Source: Dyadobacter sp. UC 10 (GTDB taxonomy: Bacteria > Bacteroidota > Bacteroidia > Cytophagales > Spirosomataceae). Taken from it: a DNA stretch of 64,000 nucleotides. A program made the translations under genes and the position numbers. Positions 1 through 8,614 of this stretch are shown piece by piece; within the stretch, counting starts at the first letter, position 1; each line of letters begins with the position of its first letter. The notes beneath the pieces were generated by a model, which saw only the letters and a list, made by a program, of their open reading frames with translations, was not told the DNA's origin and did no database searches. Where the stretch lies: the NCBI RefSeq assembly GCF_008369915.1, contig NZ_VSRN01000001.1, forward strand, positions 2,078,001-2,142,000, read 5' to 3'.

Positions 1-348
1 CAGAAAGGCAAGTCGGTGTATGTGGAAACCAATAAAACAGATGTAGGAAAAAGCGCCGGCCAGGAGTTGAAAAGTGCTTTGGCGGAATGGGGATACTGGA
101 AAGTGGCTTCTTCAAAAAGCGACGCCGATGTGATTTTAAAACTCGACACCAAAATTTCCGGTGGCGTTACGTGGACTTCCTGGGGCGGTAAAGCGGTGGC
201 TTTGAGCGCATTGTTTGTTACCAAAGATGATCGCGAGATCTGGCAGTCGGAATATTACAAAGCTGCCCCAAACGGTGCAAATGGTTTTAATTCACAATCC
301 GCCTCGGTGCGGAAACTGGTGAAAGGTTTGCGGAAAAAATTCGAGTAG
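1..348 (+). CDS. 3' end of an unrecognised gene (partial)
   Basis: The frame is open from the first base of the window and ends with TAG at 346-348, so the true start lies outside. About 115 residues are visible. I do not recognise the family. The visible part alternates short polar and hydrophobic stretches (for example DADVILKLDTKISGG) and ends in a basic tail (RKLVKGLRKKFE). It has no membrane segment or cysteine pair. The pattern would suit a small soluble or periplasmic beta-rich domain, but that is a guess. An 85-base gap separates it from the L,D-transpeptidase on the same strand; no clear terminator is seen between them. Confidence 0.6.
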   Translation, partial: QKGKSVYVETNKTDVGKSAGQELKSALAEWGYWKVASSKSDADVILKLDTKISGGVTWTSWGGKAVALSALFVTKDDREIWQSEYYKAAPNGANGFNSQSASVRKLVKGLRKKFE

Positions 349-433
349 CCACGGATTTCGCGCTTAATCTGACAAATATGATCTTCGAAACGAAATAAAA
401 GGTAAGTTACGGTTCGCATTCTTACTTTGTCGT

Positions 434-2026
434 ATGAGGATCCTATTCTTGTTTGTAATCGCCTGCGGGCTGTTCGCTTCCTGTAAAACCAAAGAAAAAC
501 AGCAGCCCGAAATAGCCGTGCGGGACACGACCATCAAGGTTGAAAATTCATTCACCGAGCTATTTATTGACACCACCGCGCTCGGCCGTTTTGTGGAAAC
601 GCGGAGTATGCAGGATAGTCTGGTCAATAAAATCCAGAGTTTTTACAATCGCCGGAACTACCAGTTTGCCTGGTTCTTCCCCGACGGCATGGCCGATTTT
701 GTGCATTCATTCCTCAGCCTACAAAACGATTATATCCACGATTCCGGCGACAGCTCGCTCTATGACCCGAAACTGATGTCGCAGATCGATTCCCTGAAAA
801 CGCTGAAGCGCATTATACCGACTGACCCGCTGGTAATCGATACCGAGCTGGCATTGACAGAGCACTTTTTTAAGTATACAGAAAAGGCATATTCCGGTGA
901 CGGCAGTATTAACATCCAGGAACTCAACTGGTTTATCCCTCGAAAAAAGATAAATCCGGGCGCGTTTCTCGATTCCCTTCTGAAAAATAAAGGAGAAAAT
1001 GTAGCATCCTACGAACCGGTGAATCGCCAGTATAATTTGTTAAAAGAGCAGCTGAGACTCTATAATAGCCTGAAAAATGAAGAATGGACAGAACTGGAAC
1101 CTGTCAAAAAACTGAAAAGAGGAGACAGCTCGCCGGTTATTTCGGAGATTAAAAGAAGACTGGCTTTATTGCAGGACATGGAGCCGGGCGATTCTACCAA
1201 AATCTTTGACTCGACACTGGTAGAAGCAGTGAAATCTTTTCAGGCGCGAATGGGACTAAAAGCCTCGGGGGAAATCGGACCTGCATTTGTGAAAGAGCTG
1301 AATGTACCGGTTAGCGAAAGAATTCGCCTCATGCTGATCAATATGGAACGCATCCGTTGGGTCCCGGCGGCGCCAGCGACCGATTATATCCTGGTCAATA
1401 TCCCTGAATTCCGCCTGCACATGTACGAAAAAGGCGAGCTTGCATTCGATATGAACGTAGTGGTTGGCTCCGAGGCGCACAGTACGGTTATTTTTGCCGG
1501 CAAACTCAATCAGGTCGTTTTCAGTCCCTACTGGAATATCCCGCCGAGTATTTTGAAAAACGAAATTCTGCCCGGGATTAAAAAAAACAAGAACTACCTG
1601 GCGCGGCACAATATGGAATGGAACGGGAACAGCGTGCGCCAGAAACCGGGCAAGTCTAATTCGCTGGGTTTGGTCAAATTCCTTTTTCCGAACTCCTACA
1701 ATATTTACCTGCACGATACCCCTTCCAAAAGTCTTTTCGGCGAGTCGCAGCGCGCGTTCAGCCACGGTTGCATTCGGTTGTCGGAACCTAAAAAGCTGGC
1801 TGAGTTTCTGCTGCGCAAAGATTCAGCCTGGACTTCCGAGAAAATAACTGCCGCCATGAATAGCGGAAAGGAAAAGTATGTGCGGCTGCGCGGCGAAAAT
1901 GAAATTCCTGTTTTTATCGGCTATTTCACCGCCTGGGTAGACCATACCGGTAAACTGAACTTCCGGAAAGATGTGTACGGTCACGACAAAAAAATGGCTG
2001 AAAGACTGTTCGCTTTGGCCGAATAG
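434..2026 (+). CDS. L,D-transpeptidase lipoprotein (YcbB/LdtD-like)
   Basis: A 530-residue predicted lipoprotein that would form or exchange 3-3 cross-links in peptidoglycan, or attach proteins to it, from the periplasm. The N-terminus is a type II signal with lipobox LFAS-C17. A long helical region follows, then a peptidoglycan-binding repeat at about residues 225-290 (GDSSPVISEIKRRL, then AVKSFQARMGL). The YkuD catalytic domain spans about 317-500, with H427 (YLHDTP) and the catalytic motif SHGCIRL holding H444 and C446. Size and domain order match the YcbB/LdtD group (usually 500-600 residues). The ATG at 434 directly precedes the signal peptide. Family assignment is firm; the exact reaction (cross-linking or protein anchoring) is not shown by sequence. 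Confidence 0.93.
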   Translation: MRILFLFVIACGLFASCKTKEKQQPEIAVRDTTIKVENSFTELFIDTTALGRFVETRSMQDSLVNKIQSFYNRRNYQFAWFFPDGMADFVHSFLSLQNDYIHDSGDSSLYDPKLMSQIDSLKTLKRIIPTDPLVIDTELALTEHFFKYTEKAYSGDGSINIQELNWFIPRKKINPGAFLDSLLKNKGENVASYEPVNRQYNLLKEQLRLYNSLKNEEWTELEPVKKLKRGDSSPVISEIKRRLALLQDMEPGDSTKIFDSTLVEAVKSFQARMGLKASGEIGPAFVKELNVPVSERIRLMLINMERIRWVPAAPATDYILVNIPEFRLHMYEKGELAFDMNVVVGSEAHSTVIFAGKLNQVVFSPYWNIPPSILKNEILPGIKKNKNYLARHNMEWNGNSVRQKPGKSNSLGLVKFLFPNSYNIYLHDTPSKSLFGESQRAFSHGCIRLSEPKKLAEFLLRKDSAWTSEKITAAMNSGKEKYVRLRGENEIPVFIGYFTAWVDHTGKLNFRKDVYGHDKKMAERLFALAE

Positions 2027-2098
2027 GCAAATTGATTAACTTCTTGATAATCTGGCGCCCAATTGGTAAGTTGTAAAATCGAAATCTGCTATCGCCGG

Positions 2099-5050
2099 AT
2101 GAATAGAGTGCTGAGATACATTTTTGAGCGTCGCGGGCATTTACTTGCGCTGTTTTGCTGCCTTCTTTATTCCAGCCAAATTCTGGCCCAGTCGTCTGTT
2201 GTAAGGATTTCTTCTGATAGCCTCAACAAAACGCAGAGTTTCGATCTGCAAAATTCAAAATGGAAATTCCATCCGGGAGATTCCACCGAATGGGCTTCAC
2301 CGCAGTTTCCGGATCATAACTGGATTGAGCTGGGCAGTGTTTTTGGGGAACATAATCTACCCAAGGACTGGAAAGGAATTGGCTGGTTCCGACTGCGGAT
2401 CGTTACGGATTCAACATTCACCGGACGGACGCTGGCTTTTCGGGTCAATCATGACGGCGCGTCGGAAATATTTATTAATGGCTTCAAAAAAGGCGGTTAC
2501 GGAAAGATAGGCCGTAATGCAGCTGAAAATGTTGCCAAACGTGCTCCCCACCAGCTGATCCCCTTTGACGCCTCCAAAAATGACACGATCCACCTCGCGA
2601 TCCGTTATGCCAACTATAAGCCAGCATTTGCAAATTTCACCGGATTTCAATCGTGGATCGGAGAATATCAAAAGATGATGGCTACCTTGAAATTGAGTTG
2701 GGACAGTCAGGATTATATGATAGGCAGCATTGCGGCTATGTGTGCGTTTGCCTTGCTGCATTTGTGCCTGTTCATTTTTTATCCAAAACAACAAGCTAAC
2801 TTATACTATGCGCTTTTCGTCGGGTTTGCAGCTTCGACGCAGATTTTCCGCTACTATAACGAGGTAATCTCTGACCCCTACCTGCAAGCCTATGCCTGGC
2901 CGGCTTTCGATGTTGCAAAGACGCTTACCACCATTTCCGCAGGTTTATTGTTTTACAAAATCGCGGGCACAAAGCTCACGCGGCTGCGGCTCGCGCTGAT
3001 CCTCGTACCAGGGATATACTATGTGGCAGAATTCGCTTTTTTCCATGATTCTGCGCACGACGACCTCTTCAATCTGTATTTTCTGGCGGTTATTATCGAT
3101 GGTATCCGGGAAACTTTCAAAGCTTCCCGGAAAGGTAGAAGGGGTGTCTGGCTGATCGCATTAGGTATGTTTGTTACGGCCCTGTTCTTCTTTTTTGTCG
3201 GTGTCGATATACTCAACCTTTTTGCAGGCAAGCTGCATATAATAGACCAGCTCATGGCGATCGGATTGCTTTTTATGCCGCTGTGCTTCTCTATTTTCCT
3301 GGCGCTGGATTTTGCAAGAACAAACAACGACCTAAGTCAGCGGCTCGCGGAGGTGGAAGCGCTATCCTCTCAAAAACTGCTGGCCGAACAGGAGAAGCGG
3401 GAATTGATTGAGCAGCAGGCAGAGACTCTGGAAAAAACGGTGATAGAGAGAACCGCGCAGGTGCAGCAGCAGGCCGATAAACTTCGCGAGCTGGACACAT
3501 TCAAATCGCGGTTTTTTATCAATCTGACACACGAATTTCGCACGCCCCTTACGCTGATCCTCGGCCCCGCGGAACGTATCCTGGCCCGAACGCAGGACGC
3601 AGAGTCACAAAGCCAACTTGCCCTGATTACCAGACATGCGAAAAGATTGCTGAAAATGATCAACGAACTACTTGATCTGAGTAAACTGGAAGCCGGGAAA
3701 ATGGAGCTGAACAATGCGCCGCTGGAAGTAGTCGGGTTGATAAAAAGCATCGCCTATTCGTTTGAAACACTAGCTAACCAGAAACAGGTCAGCATTCATT
3801 TTTCATCTAATACTGAAGACTTCACCGGGCTTACCGATAAAGACAAACTGGAAAATATCTTTTACAACCTCATTTCGAATGCAGTCAAATTCACACCGAG
3901 AGGCGGTAGTATTTCAATTTCTCTCATCTTTGACAAAAAGGAGGACCTAAATGAGCTGATAGCGACTATTTCCGACACCGGTACCGGTATCCCGGCTGAA
4001 AAACTTCCCTACATATTCGATCGCTTTTACCAGATAGACTCGTCCGACAGCCGCCCCCAGGAAGGTACAGGTATTGGCCTGGCCATTACCAAAGAGCTGA
4101 CTGCCCTTTTGGGAGGAAGTGTTTCCGTAGAAAGCGAGGCGGGTAAAGGGACGAATGTAACTGTGAAACTTGCATTGGAAACGTCTGATGCGGTGGTAAT
4201 TCCGGATAGTATTTTAATTAAACAGCAGCCTGCAAACATGACGGTCGAAACTGTGAATAACAGTGATTTTCTGAAATCGCCGGATTCGCACCTGGTACTG
4301 GTTATTGAAGATAATGCCGATCTCCGCTCGTTCATCCGCTCCTCGTTAGCAGGCAATTACCGCATTCTCGAAGCTGAAAACGGATTAAATGGACTTGATC
4401 TGGCATTTGACAATGTGCCTGATCTGGTGATTACAGATCTCATGATGCCGGGGAAAGACGGCTACCAGGTTTGTGCGGATATTAAAAGCAATGAGAAAAC
4501 CAGCCATATTCCCGTCATCATCCTGACTGCCAAAGTGGATGTAGAGAGTCGGCTCACAGGTCTGCAAACTGGCGCTGACGCTTATTTACGCAAACCATTT
4601 CACGAACCCGAACTGATCGCCCAAATTGAAAACCTGATCGCCACGCGGCAATCACTTCGTGAAAAATACAGTCGCAACAACCTCTGGCTTACGCATAGTG
4701 CAGACCTGCCTTCGATCGAACAAGCCTTCCTGACAAAAGTCCGTAGGGCACTGGAGTCACATTTGTCGGACGAAACGTACAGCGCCGAACTGCTGGCTGG
4801 CGACGTAGGGCTGAGCAGAACACAGCTGCACCGGAAACTGAAGGCGCTGATCAACCAAACGCCAGGTGACCTGATCCGGACTGTCCGTATGGAAAAAGCG
4901 CTGGAATTGCTTCGCAAAAATGCGGGCACCGTTGCTGAGATCGGCTATATAGTGGGCTATGGCAATCCTTCTAACTTTTCGACCAGCTTTGCGCAGCATT
5001 TTGGATTTCCGCCGAGTGAGGCATCCAAAAAGGCCACTTCCAGCCCATAA
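2099..5050 (+). CDS. hybrid sensor histidine kinase with receiver and AraC-type output domain
   Basis: A 983-residue one-protein two-component system. From the N-terminus it has a signal/membrane anchor (about 14-30), a periplasmic jelly-roll region like the sugar-binding domain of GH2 enzymes (about 40-190), a seven-helix membrane region of the 7TMR-DISM type (about 215-420), a coiled coil, a HisKA domain with H478 in THEFRTPLT, a HATPase domain with the G-boxes DTGTGIP and GTGIGLA, a receiver with D780 in ITDLMMPGKDG, and a C-terminal AraC-type helix-turn-helix. Signal, phosphorelay and DNA binding are thus in one chain, as in Bacteroidota hybrid systems. I prefer the ATG at 2099, which puts the signal peptide at the N-terminus; an in-frame TTG lies at 2063. 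The ligand is unknown; a sugar is only suggested by the jelly-roll. The next gene encodes a second regulator. Confidence 0.93.
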   Translation: MNRVLRYIFERRGHLLALFCCLLYSSQILAQSSVVRISSDSLNKTQSFDLQNSKWKFHPGDSTEWASPQFPDHNWIELGSVFGEHNLPKDWKGIGWFRLRIVTDSTFTGRTLAFRVNHDGASEIFINGFKKGGYGKIGRNAAENVAKRAPHQLIPFDASKNDTIHLAIRYANYKPAFANFTGFQSWIGEYQKMMATLKLSWDSQDYMIGSIAAMCAFALLHLCLFIFYPKQQANLYYALFVGFAASTQIFRYYNEVISDPYLQAYAWPAFDVAKTLTTISAGLLFYKIAGTKLTRLRLALILVPGIYYVAEFAFFHDSAHDDLFNLYFLAVIIDGIRETFKASRKGRRGVWLIALGMFVTALFFFFVGVDILNLFAGKLHIIDQLMAIGLLFMPLCFSIFLALDFARTNNDLSQRLAEVEALSSQKLLAEQEKRELIEQQAETLEKTVIERTAQVQQQADKLRELDTFKSRFFINLTHEFRTPLTLILGPAERILARTQDAESQSQLALITRHAKRLLKMINELLDLSKLEAGKMELNNAPLEVVGLIKSIAYSFETLANQKQVSIHFSSNTEDFTGLTDKDKLENIFYNLISNAVKFTPRGGSISISLIFDKKEDLNELIATISDTGTGIPAEKLPYIFDRFYQIDSSDSRPQEGTGIGLAITKELTALLGGSVSVESEAGKGTNVTVKLALETSDAVVIPDSILIKQQPANMTVETVNNSDFLKSPDSHLVLVIEDNADLRSFIRSSLAGNYRILEAENGLNGLDLAFDNVPDLVITDLMMPGKDGYQVCADIKSNEKTSHIPVIILTAKVDVESRLTGLQTGADAYLRKPFHEPELIAQIENLIATRQSLREKYSRNNLWLTHSADLPSIEQAFLTKVRRALESHLSDETYSAELLAGDVGLSRTQLHRKLKALINQTPGDLIRTVRMEKALELLRKNAGTVAEIGYIVGYGNPSNFSTSFAQHFGFPPSEASKKATSSP

Positions 5051-5080
5051 AAGCATTTTTCATTACTATCGCTACATTTT

Positions 5081-5092
5081 CAAATGCATTTG
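5081..5092. promoter_or_regulatory. 12-bp perfect palindrome, possible operator
   Basis: CAAATGCATTTG is a perfect palindrome. It lies 30 bases after the stop codon of the hybrid kinase and 65 bases before the LuxR-type regulator. A binding site for either neighbouring regulator is possible, but no second copy was found by eye. The A/T-rich composition also allows chance occurrence. Confidence 0.25.
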
Positions 5093-5156
5093 CAACAAAT
5101 CCAAATGTCCGGGAAAGCTGTATTAACTTGCTTTGTGAAGTCCAAAATTTCAGGGT

Positions 5157-5807
5157 ATGAAACATTGCATTACACAAGCAATACTGGTTCACCCACACCC
5201 TCTCGAATGCGAGGCTGTTGCGGGTTGGCTGCAAAAGCGATCTACGATGAGCCTGGTCGGGAAAAGTAGTTGCCTGGAAAAGGTAATGCACATTCCATAC
5301 CTCCGCGAAATCGACCTTGTGATTGCTTTCGCTTACAGCACCGAAGACACCGCAGGCCAGATCCTCGCGCTCCGGAAAGTGCATCCCGCACTTAAATTCC
5401 TGCTCCTTGGCCCCGGCTCCTCGATGAAATTGGTGAAAGAACTGATCCGCTCCGGTGTGAGCGGATATATCGGGATTGAAGCCGAGATCCATGAATGGGA
5501 GCATGCCATTAAATCGGTTTCGGAGGGAAAGATCTATTATGGACAGGAGGTAATGATGCGGCTTTCTGAAACTCCTTCCGAAGTTACCGAAAGCCAGCCT
5601 GCCCCCACTTCCAGGGACTTTCTAAGTAAAAGAGAGATCGAAATCCTCCGGCTGGTAGCCAGCGAATATTCAACCAACCGCATTGCCAGTGAACTTTTCA
5701 TCAGCGGCAAAACCGTCGAATCGCATCGGAGAAACCTTTTTCAAAAGCTGGGAGTAAAAAATTCCGTTGGACTGACGAAGGTAGCGGTGCGGTTAGGGGT
5801 GGTTTGA
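5157..5807 (+). CDS. LuxR/NarL-type regulator with degenerate receiver domain
   Basis: A 216-residue cytoplasmic protein built like a NarL-type response regulator: a receiver-like fold at about residues 5-120, a linker, and a LuxR-type helix-turn-helix at about 150-213 (SKREIEILRLVA, then SGKTVESHRRNLFQKLG). The DNA-binding half is canonical. The receiver half lacks the phosphorylation residues. The acidic pair after strand 1 reads HP (H12, P13), the phospho-acceptor position is F58 in DLVIAF, and the conserved lysine region reads GYIGIE. It is therefore probably not controlled by phosphorylation of this domain. It follows the hybrid kinase on the same strand but has its own 106-base upstream gap. 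Its target is unknown; the barrel-like gene just downstream is one candidate. Confidence 0.88.
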   Translation: MKHCITQAILVHPHPLECEAVAGWLQKRSTMSLVGKSSCLEKVMHIPYLREIDLVIAFAYSTEDTAGQILALRKVHPALKFLLLGPGSSMKLVKELIRSGVSGYIGIEAEIHEWEHAIKSVSEGKIYYGQEVMMRLSETPSEVTESQPAPTSRDFLSKREIEILRLVASEYSTNRIASELFISGKTVESHRRNLFQKLGVKNSVGLTKVAVRLGVV

Positions 5808-5905
5808 AAATTGAATATTTCAATTGTTTTCACATTACCATACAACCTTCCCTTCCCGCCCACCCCTCTTTCAAGCAAAAAAGAACAGAACTGTCTTTAC
5901 TTGCC

Positions 5906-7153
5906 ATGAAAGTATTTCCTTTTGTTGTATTCCTGCTTTTTTCCCAGCATTTGTTTGCGCAAGACAGTTCCGAGGTTATTTACACCCAGGAACCACAGGA
6001 TACCCTCACCAGGCAGCGGTTTATCGATCGCTACGAAAATGTTTTTATGACAAAAGTCCCTACCAGACATATGTTCAAGGTAGGCTTAACATTTTCACCC
6101 AATTATCTTTTCGCAATCGAAAACAGCCAGACCCAGAGCACTTCCTACCACGTCGGCTACGAATACAAGGCACTACCTTTCCTTTCACTTGGTACCGAAA
6201 TCACTGCTGGCGGAGGCTGGGGAAGTCAGACTGAGTTCTCGGGAACTTTGGTCGCTAATGTGTATGGAAGGTGGTACTATGACATGAGGCGCAGAATTAA
6301 GGCAGGTGTCAATGTCAATAACTTTACCGGCAATTATCTGGCGATTGTGGCTGAAAAACGCTGGGGAACTGCTGAAACGAATTACCAGCTATCAAGATTC
6401 GGAGCAGAATTCGGCTTGCAGCGGCGGTTTTTAAATAATGGCCGGATCGAATTTGCCATCGGGACATTCTATCAGTTTTACCAGAAAGGATACTATCCTG
6501 CACTTTTGAGCTACGGACATAATAAAAAATCCGATTTTGTAATCGTTTCCAGGACGAGTATGGGGTTTGCGTTTGGAGACTGGCGGCGTAACAGGAAGGC
6601 CGCAATATGTGAAGTATTACGCTGCGACGAGTCGCTTTCACAGCAATGGAAACTGCTCTGGCCGAGAATTTACCTCTCCTCCCGATTCACTCAGGCAACT
6701 GCCGGATTGGCCTATGAACGCAAACTTGGCAACCGTCCATTGTCCGTTAATGCCCAGGTAACTGCCGATTACATGCGCATTGTGTCCTACATGCAGACCG
6801 GTACAGAAAACCAGCTCGTGAGTAATGATATTCAGCTCTGGCCATCACTTCAACTAAGGTACTATTTCGATACAAAACAAAAGCTCCGGAAAGGTACCGG
6901 CGGCAATAACCTATCGGGTCTGTACATCGGGCCGCACGGCGATTTTGTGTACTACAATAGCGAAACGATTTTCAGTATCGGGAGGCCGAAAAGGCATTTG
7001 GGGACAGGGGCAGCTTTGGGTTACCAGCAAACACTCTTCGGGAAAGCCTATCTTGATTTCGCATTGAGTTCCAGCTACAATTTCTTAAGACCAGGGCCTT
7101 ACGAAAAACACTGGCTCAGCGCAATCAAGCTCGGTTTCGGGCTTACAATTTAG
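5906..7153 (+). CDS. exported protein, probable outer-membrane beta-barrel
   Basis: A 415-residue protein with a clear Sec signal peptide (hydrophobic core FPFVVFLLFSQHLF, cleavage near FAQ-D). The mature part is rich in short alternating aromatic/polar stretches with many Tyr, Phe, Gly and Arg residues, and it ends in an aromatic/hydrophobic strand (LSAIKLGFGLTI). Both are typical of Bacteroidota outer-membrane barrels. I chose the ATG at 5906 because it places the signal peptide at the start; the frame stays open upstream into the end of the regulator gene without a better start. Function is unknown. The gene sits 98 bases after the LuxR-type regulator and before a DUF4097-like exported protein. 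Confidence 0.75.
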   Translation: MKVFPFVVFLLFSQHLFAQDSSEVIYTQEPQDTLTRQRFIDRYENVFMTKVPTRHMFKVGLTFSPNYLFAIENSQTQSTSYHVGYEYKALPFLSLGTEITAGGGWGSQTEFSGTLVANVYGRWYYDMRRRIKAGVNVNNFTGNYLAIVAEKRWGTAETNYQLSRFGAEFGLQRRFLNNGRIEFAIGTFYQFYQKGYYPALLSYGHNKKSDFVIVSRTSMGFAFGDWRRNRKAAICEVLRCDESLSQQWKLLWPRIYLSSRFTQATAGLAYERKLGNRPLSVNAQVTADYMRIVSYMQTGTENQLVSNDIQLWPSLQLRYYFDTKQKLRKGTGGNNLSGLYIGPHGDFVYYNSETIFSIGRPKRHLGTGAALGYQQTLFGKAYLDFALSSSYNFLRPGPYEKHWLSAIKLGFGLTI

Positions 7154-7239
7154 TACCGTACAACCATTTGAAACATTACCAGCCTCTTTAATTCAAACAA
7201 GATCTGATTTCGGAAAGACAAAAGTATTCCAGCAAAAAA

Positions 7240-8139
7240 ATGAAACCGAACATACTGATATTCAACAAAATATTCCAAACAACCCTCCTCTTCTGGATGC
7301 TGCTGGTTTCGATGGCGCAGGCACAGGCGACTTTGCAGGTCGCTACTAAAAAGATCGAGCGGACGATCGGCGCGCCAGCTATCCGTACCTTGTTTGTCAA
7401 TGCTGAAAAAGCAGATATAGAAATGGTTACCTGGACCAGGGCTGATATATCAATTGTGATGGAACTGTCGGCCAGGCATCCCGACCGCGCCACCGCCGCG
7501 CAGGACCTTTCCAAAATGCAGTATATAGCCGATCGTAACGGAAAAGATTACTTTCTGCGAAATTACATTGTTCTGAAAGATGGCGAAGGGAAGCCCGTTT
7601 CTAATTTCAAAGCCCGGTACACCATTCACCTCCCGGCCTCGTGCTCGGTTGACCTGAAAAATACGTTCGGCAATATTCAACTGAAAGGCCTGACGAACAA
7701 CCTGAACCTGAAAGCAGATTTTTGCACCACTAATGTATCTGAATTGAGTGGAAAAGGCATTTTTGACACCGCATTCGGTGAATTGAGCGCTATTGAGGTT
7801 ACCGGGTCTTTCTCTTTTTCAACAGACAGGACTAATATCAAGCTGGACCGTATTGGCGGAAGAGTCAAGCTTGATGCGCTGTATGGTCATATTGAAATCT
7901 ACCCCACTGCCGGTTTGACCAGCCTTGGAATACGGTCTAAAAAAGCGGAGATCACGCTATTTACCAAAAACTGGCAGCAATTCGATTACACTATCAACAG
8001 TGCATACGCGACCATGAAGCTTCCGAACGGGTTTAAATGGAGACGGAATACAGCGGACTTTAAAGAGGCTTTCTTCTCGAAAAATCAGTTGGCCAGTGTT
8101 GATATCAATGCAGAATTTGGCCAGGTTACGATTAAATAA
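7240..8139 (+). CDS. exported DUF4097-like protein
   Basis: A 299-residue protein with an N-terminal signal peptide (about residues 10-29, ending AQAQA). The mature part shows successive short beta-strand repeats of the kind NTFGNIQLKGL, DTAFGELSAIEV, DALYGHIEIYP and NAEFGQVTIK. These are typical of the DUF4097/adhesin-like right-handed beta-helix family, which has no settled biochemical role. It is probably periplasmic or surface-exposed. It lies 86 bases after the barrel-like gene on the same strand, so the two may be co-transcribed. Its stop codon faces the DUF1801 gene on the other strand across 37 bases. Confidence 0.75.
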   Translation: MKPNILIFNKIFQTTLLFWMLLVSMAQAQATLQVATKKIERTIGAPAIRTLFVNAEKADIEMVTWTRADISIVMELSARHPDRATAAQDLSKMQYIADRNGKDYFLRNYIVLKDGEGKPVSNFKARYTIHLPASCSVDLKNTFGNIQLKGLTNNLNLKADFCTTNVSELSGKGIFDTAFGELSAIEVTGSFSFSTDRTNIKLDRIGGRVKLDALYGHIEIYPTAGLTSLGIRSKKAEITLFTKNWQQFDYTINSAYATMKLPNGFKWRRNTADFKEAFFSKNQLASVDINAEFGQVTIK

Positions 8140-8153
8140 CCCTTCTCAATTAT

Positions 8154-8174
8154 AAGTATCGAATCGCAATACTT
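8154..8174. terminator. weak convergent stem-loop
   Basis: A short inverted repeat, AAGTAT...ATACTT with a 9-base loop, lies in the 37-base gap between two convergent genes. The stem is only 6 bp and A/T-rich, with a short T-run on one side, so a terminator role is tentative. Confidence 0.25.
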
Positions 8175-8176
8175 TG

Positions 8177-8602
8177 TCATTGCAGGGAGGACGGATACTT
8201 ATTTTTAATAAACTCAACAGAATCGACAATCATATCTGACAATACGTTGATATCCACGTCTTTGAGTTTCTTGATATAAACACAGGCTTTACTTGATTTA
8301 TGCTTTCCCAAAGCCGCGAGCCGCTCTTCGCTGTTAGGAAACCCCGGGATATACAGGGTTATCGCGCTGCTTCGGGGTGAGAATCCGACCAGCGGCGCAT
8401 CGCCTTCGTGCCCGCTATCATATTTGTAATGATAGCTGCCAAATCCGATGATACTAGGGCCCCACATTTTAGGTTCAAATCCAGTTTTCTCTTGCATCAG
8501 CCGAAGTATCTCGTAGCTGTCGGCACGCTTGGTTGCGTCGGGGACCGCCTCTATAAAGTCTGCGACGCTGCTTTCCGTTTCGGTGGTTTTGTTTTTGGCC
8601 AT
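8177..8602 (-). CDS. DUF1801 (YdhG-like) protein
   Basis: A 141-residue cytoplasmic protein of the DUF1801/YdhG fold. The family pattern is visible: an N-terminal helix (SSVADFIEAVPDATKRAD), the central stretch KMWGPSIIGFGSYHYKY, then GFSPRSSAITLYIPGF and the C-terminal KLKDVDINVLSDMIVDSV. Members are small single-domain proteins of unclear function, sometimes described as chaperone-like or metal-related. It is 12 bases downstream of the sialidase gene and reads the same way, so the two are probably co-transcribed, though no functional link is evident. Confidence 0.85.
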   Translation of the reverse strand: MAKNKTTETESSVADFIEAVPDATKRADSYEILRLMQEKTGFEPKMWGPSIIGFGSYHYKYDSGHEGDAPLVGFSPRSSAITLYIPGFPNSEERLAALGKHKSSKACVYIKKLKDVDINVLSDMIVDSVEFIKNKYPSSLQ

Positions 8603-8614
8603 AGCACTTTCTGA

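Noticed and set aside
1256..1765. 169-codon minus-strand frame inside the L,D-transpeptidase gene
   Set aside because: It lies fully antisense to a well-supported gene, shows no domain and no start context; it is a shadow frame.
2063..2098. Longer form of the hybrid kinase starting at TTG 2063
   Set aside because: The added residues are polar and would push the signal peptide inward; ATG at 2099 fits better.
4971..5504. 177-codon minus-strand frame across the kinase end and LuxR-type gene
   Set aside because: It overlaps two recognised genes on the other strand and its protein matches no family.
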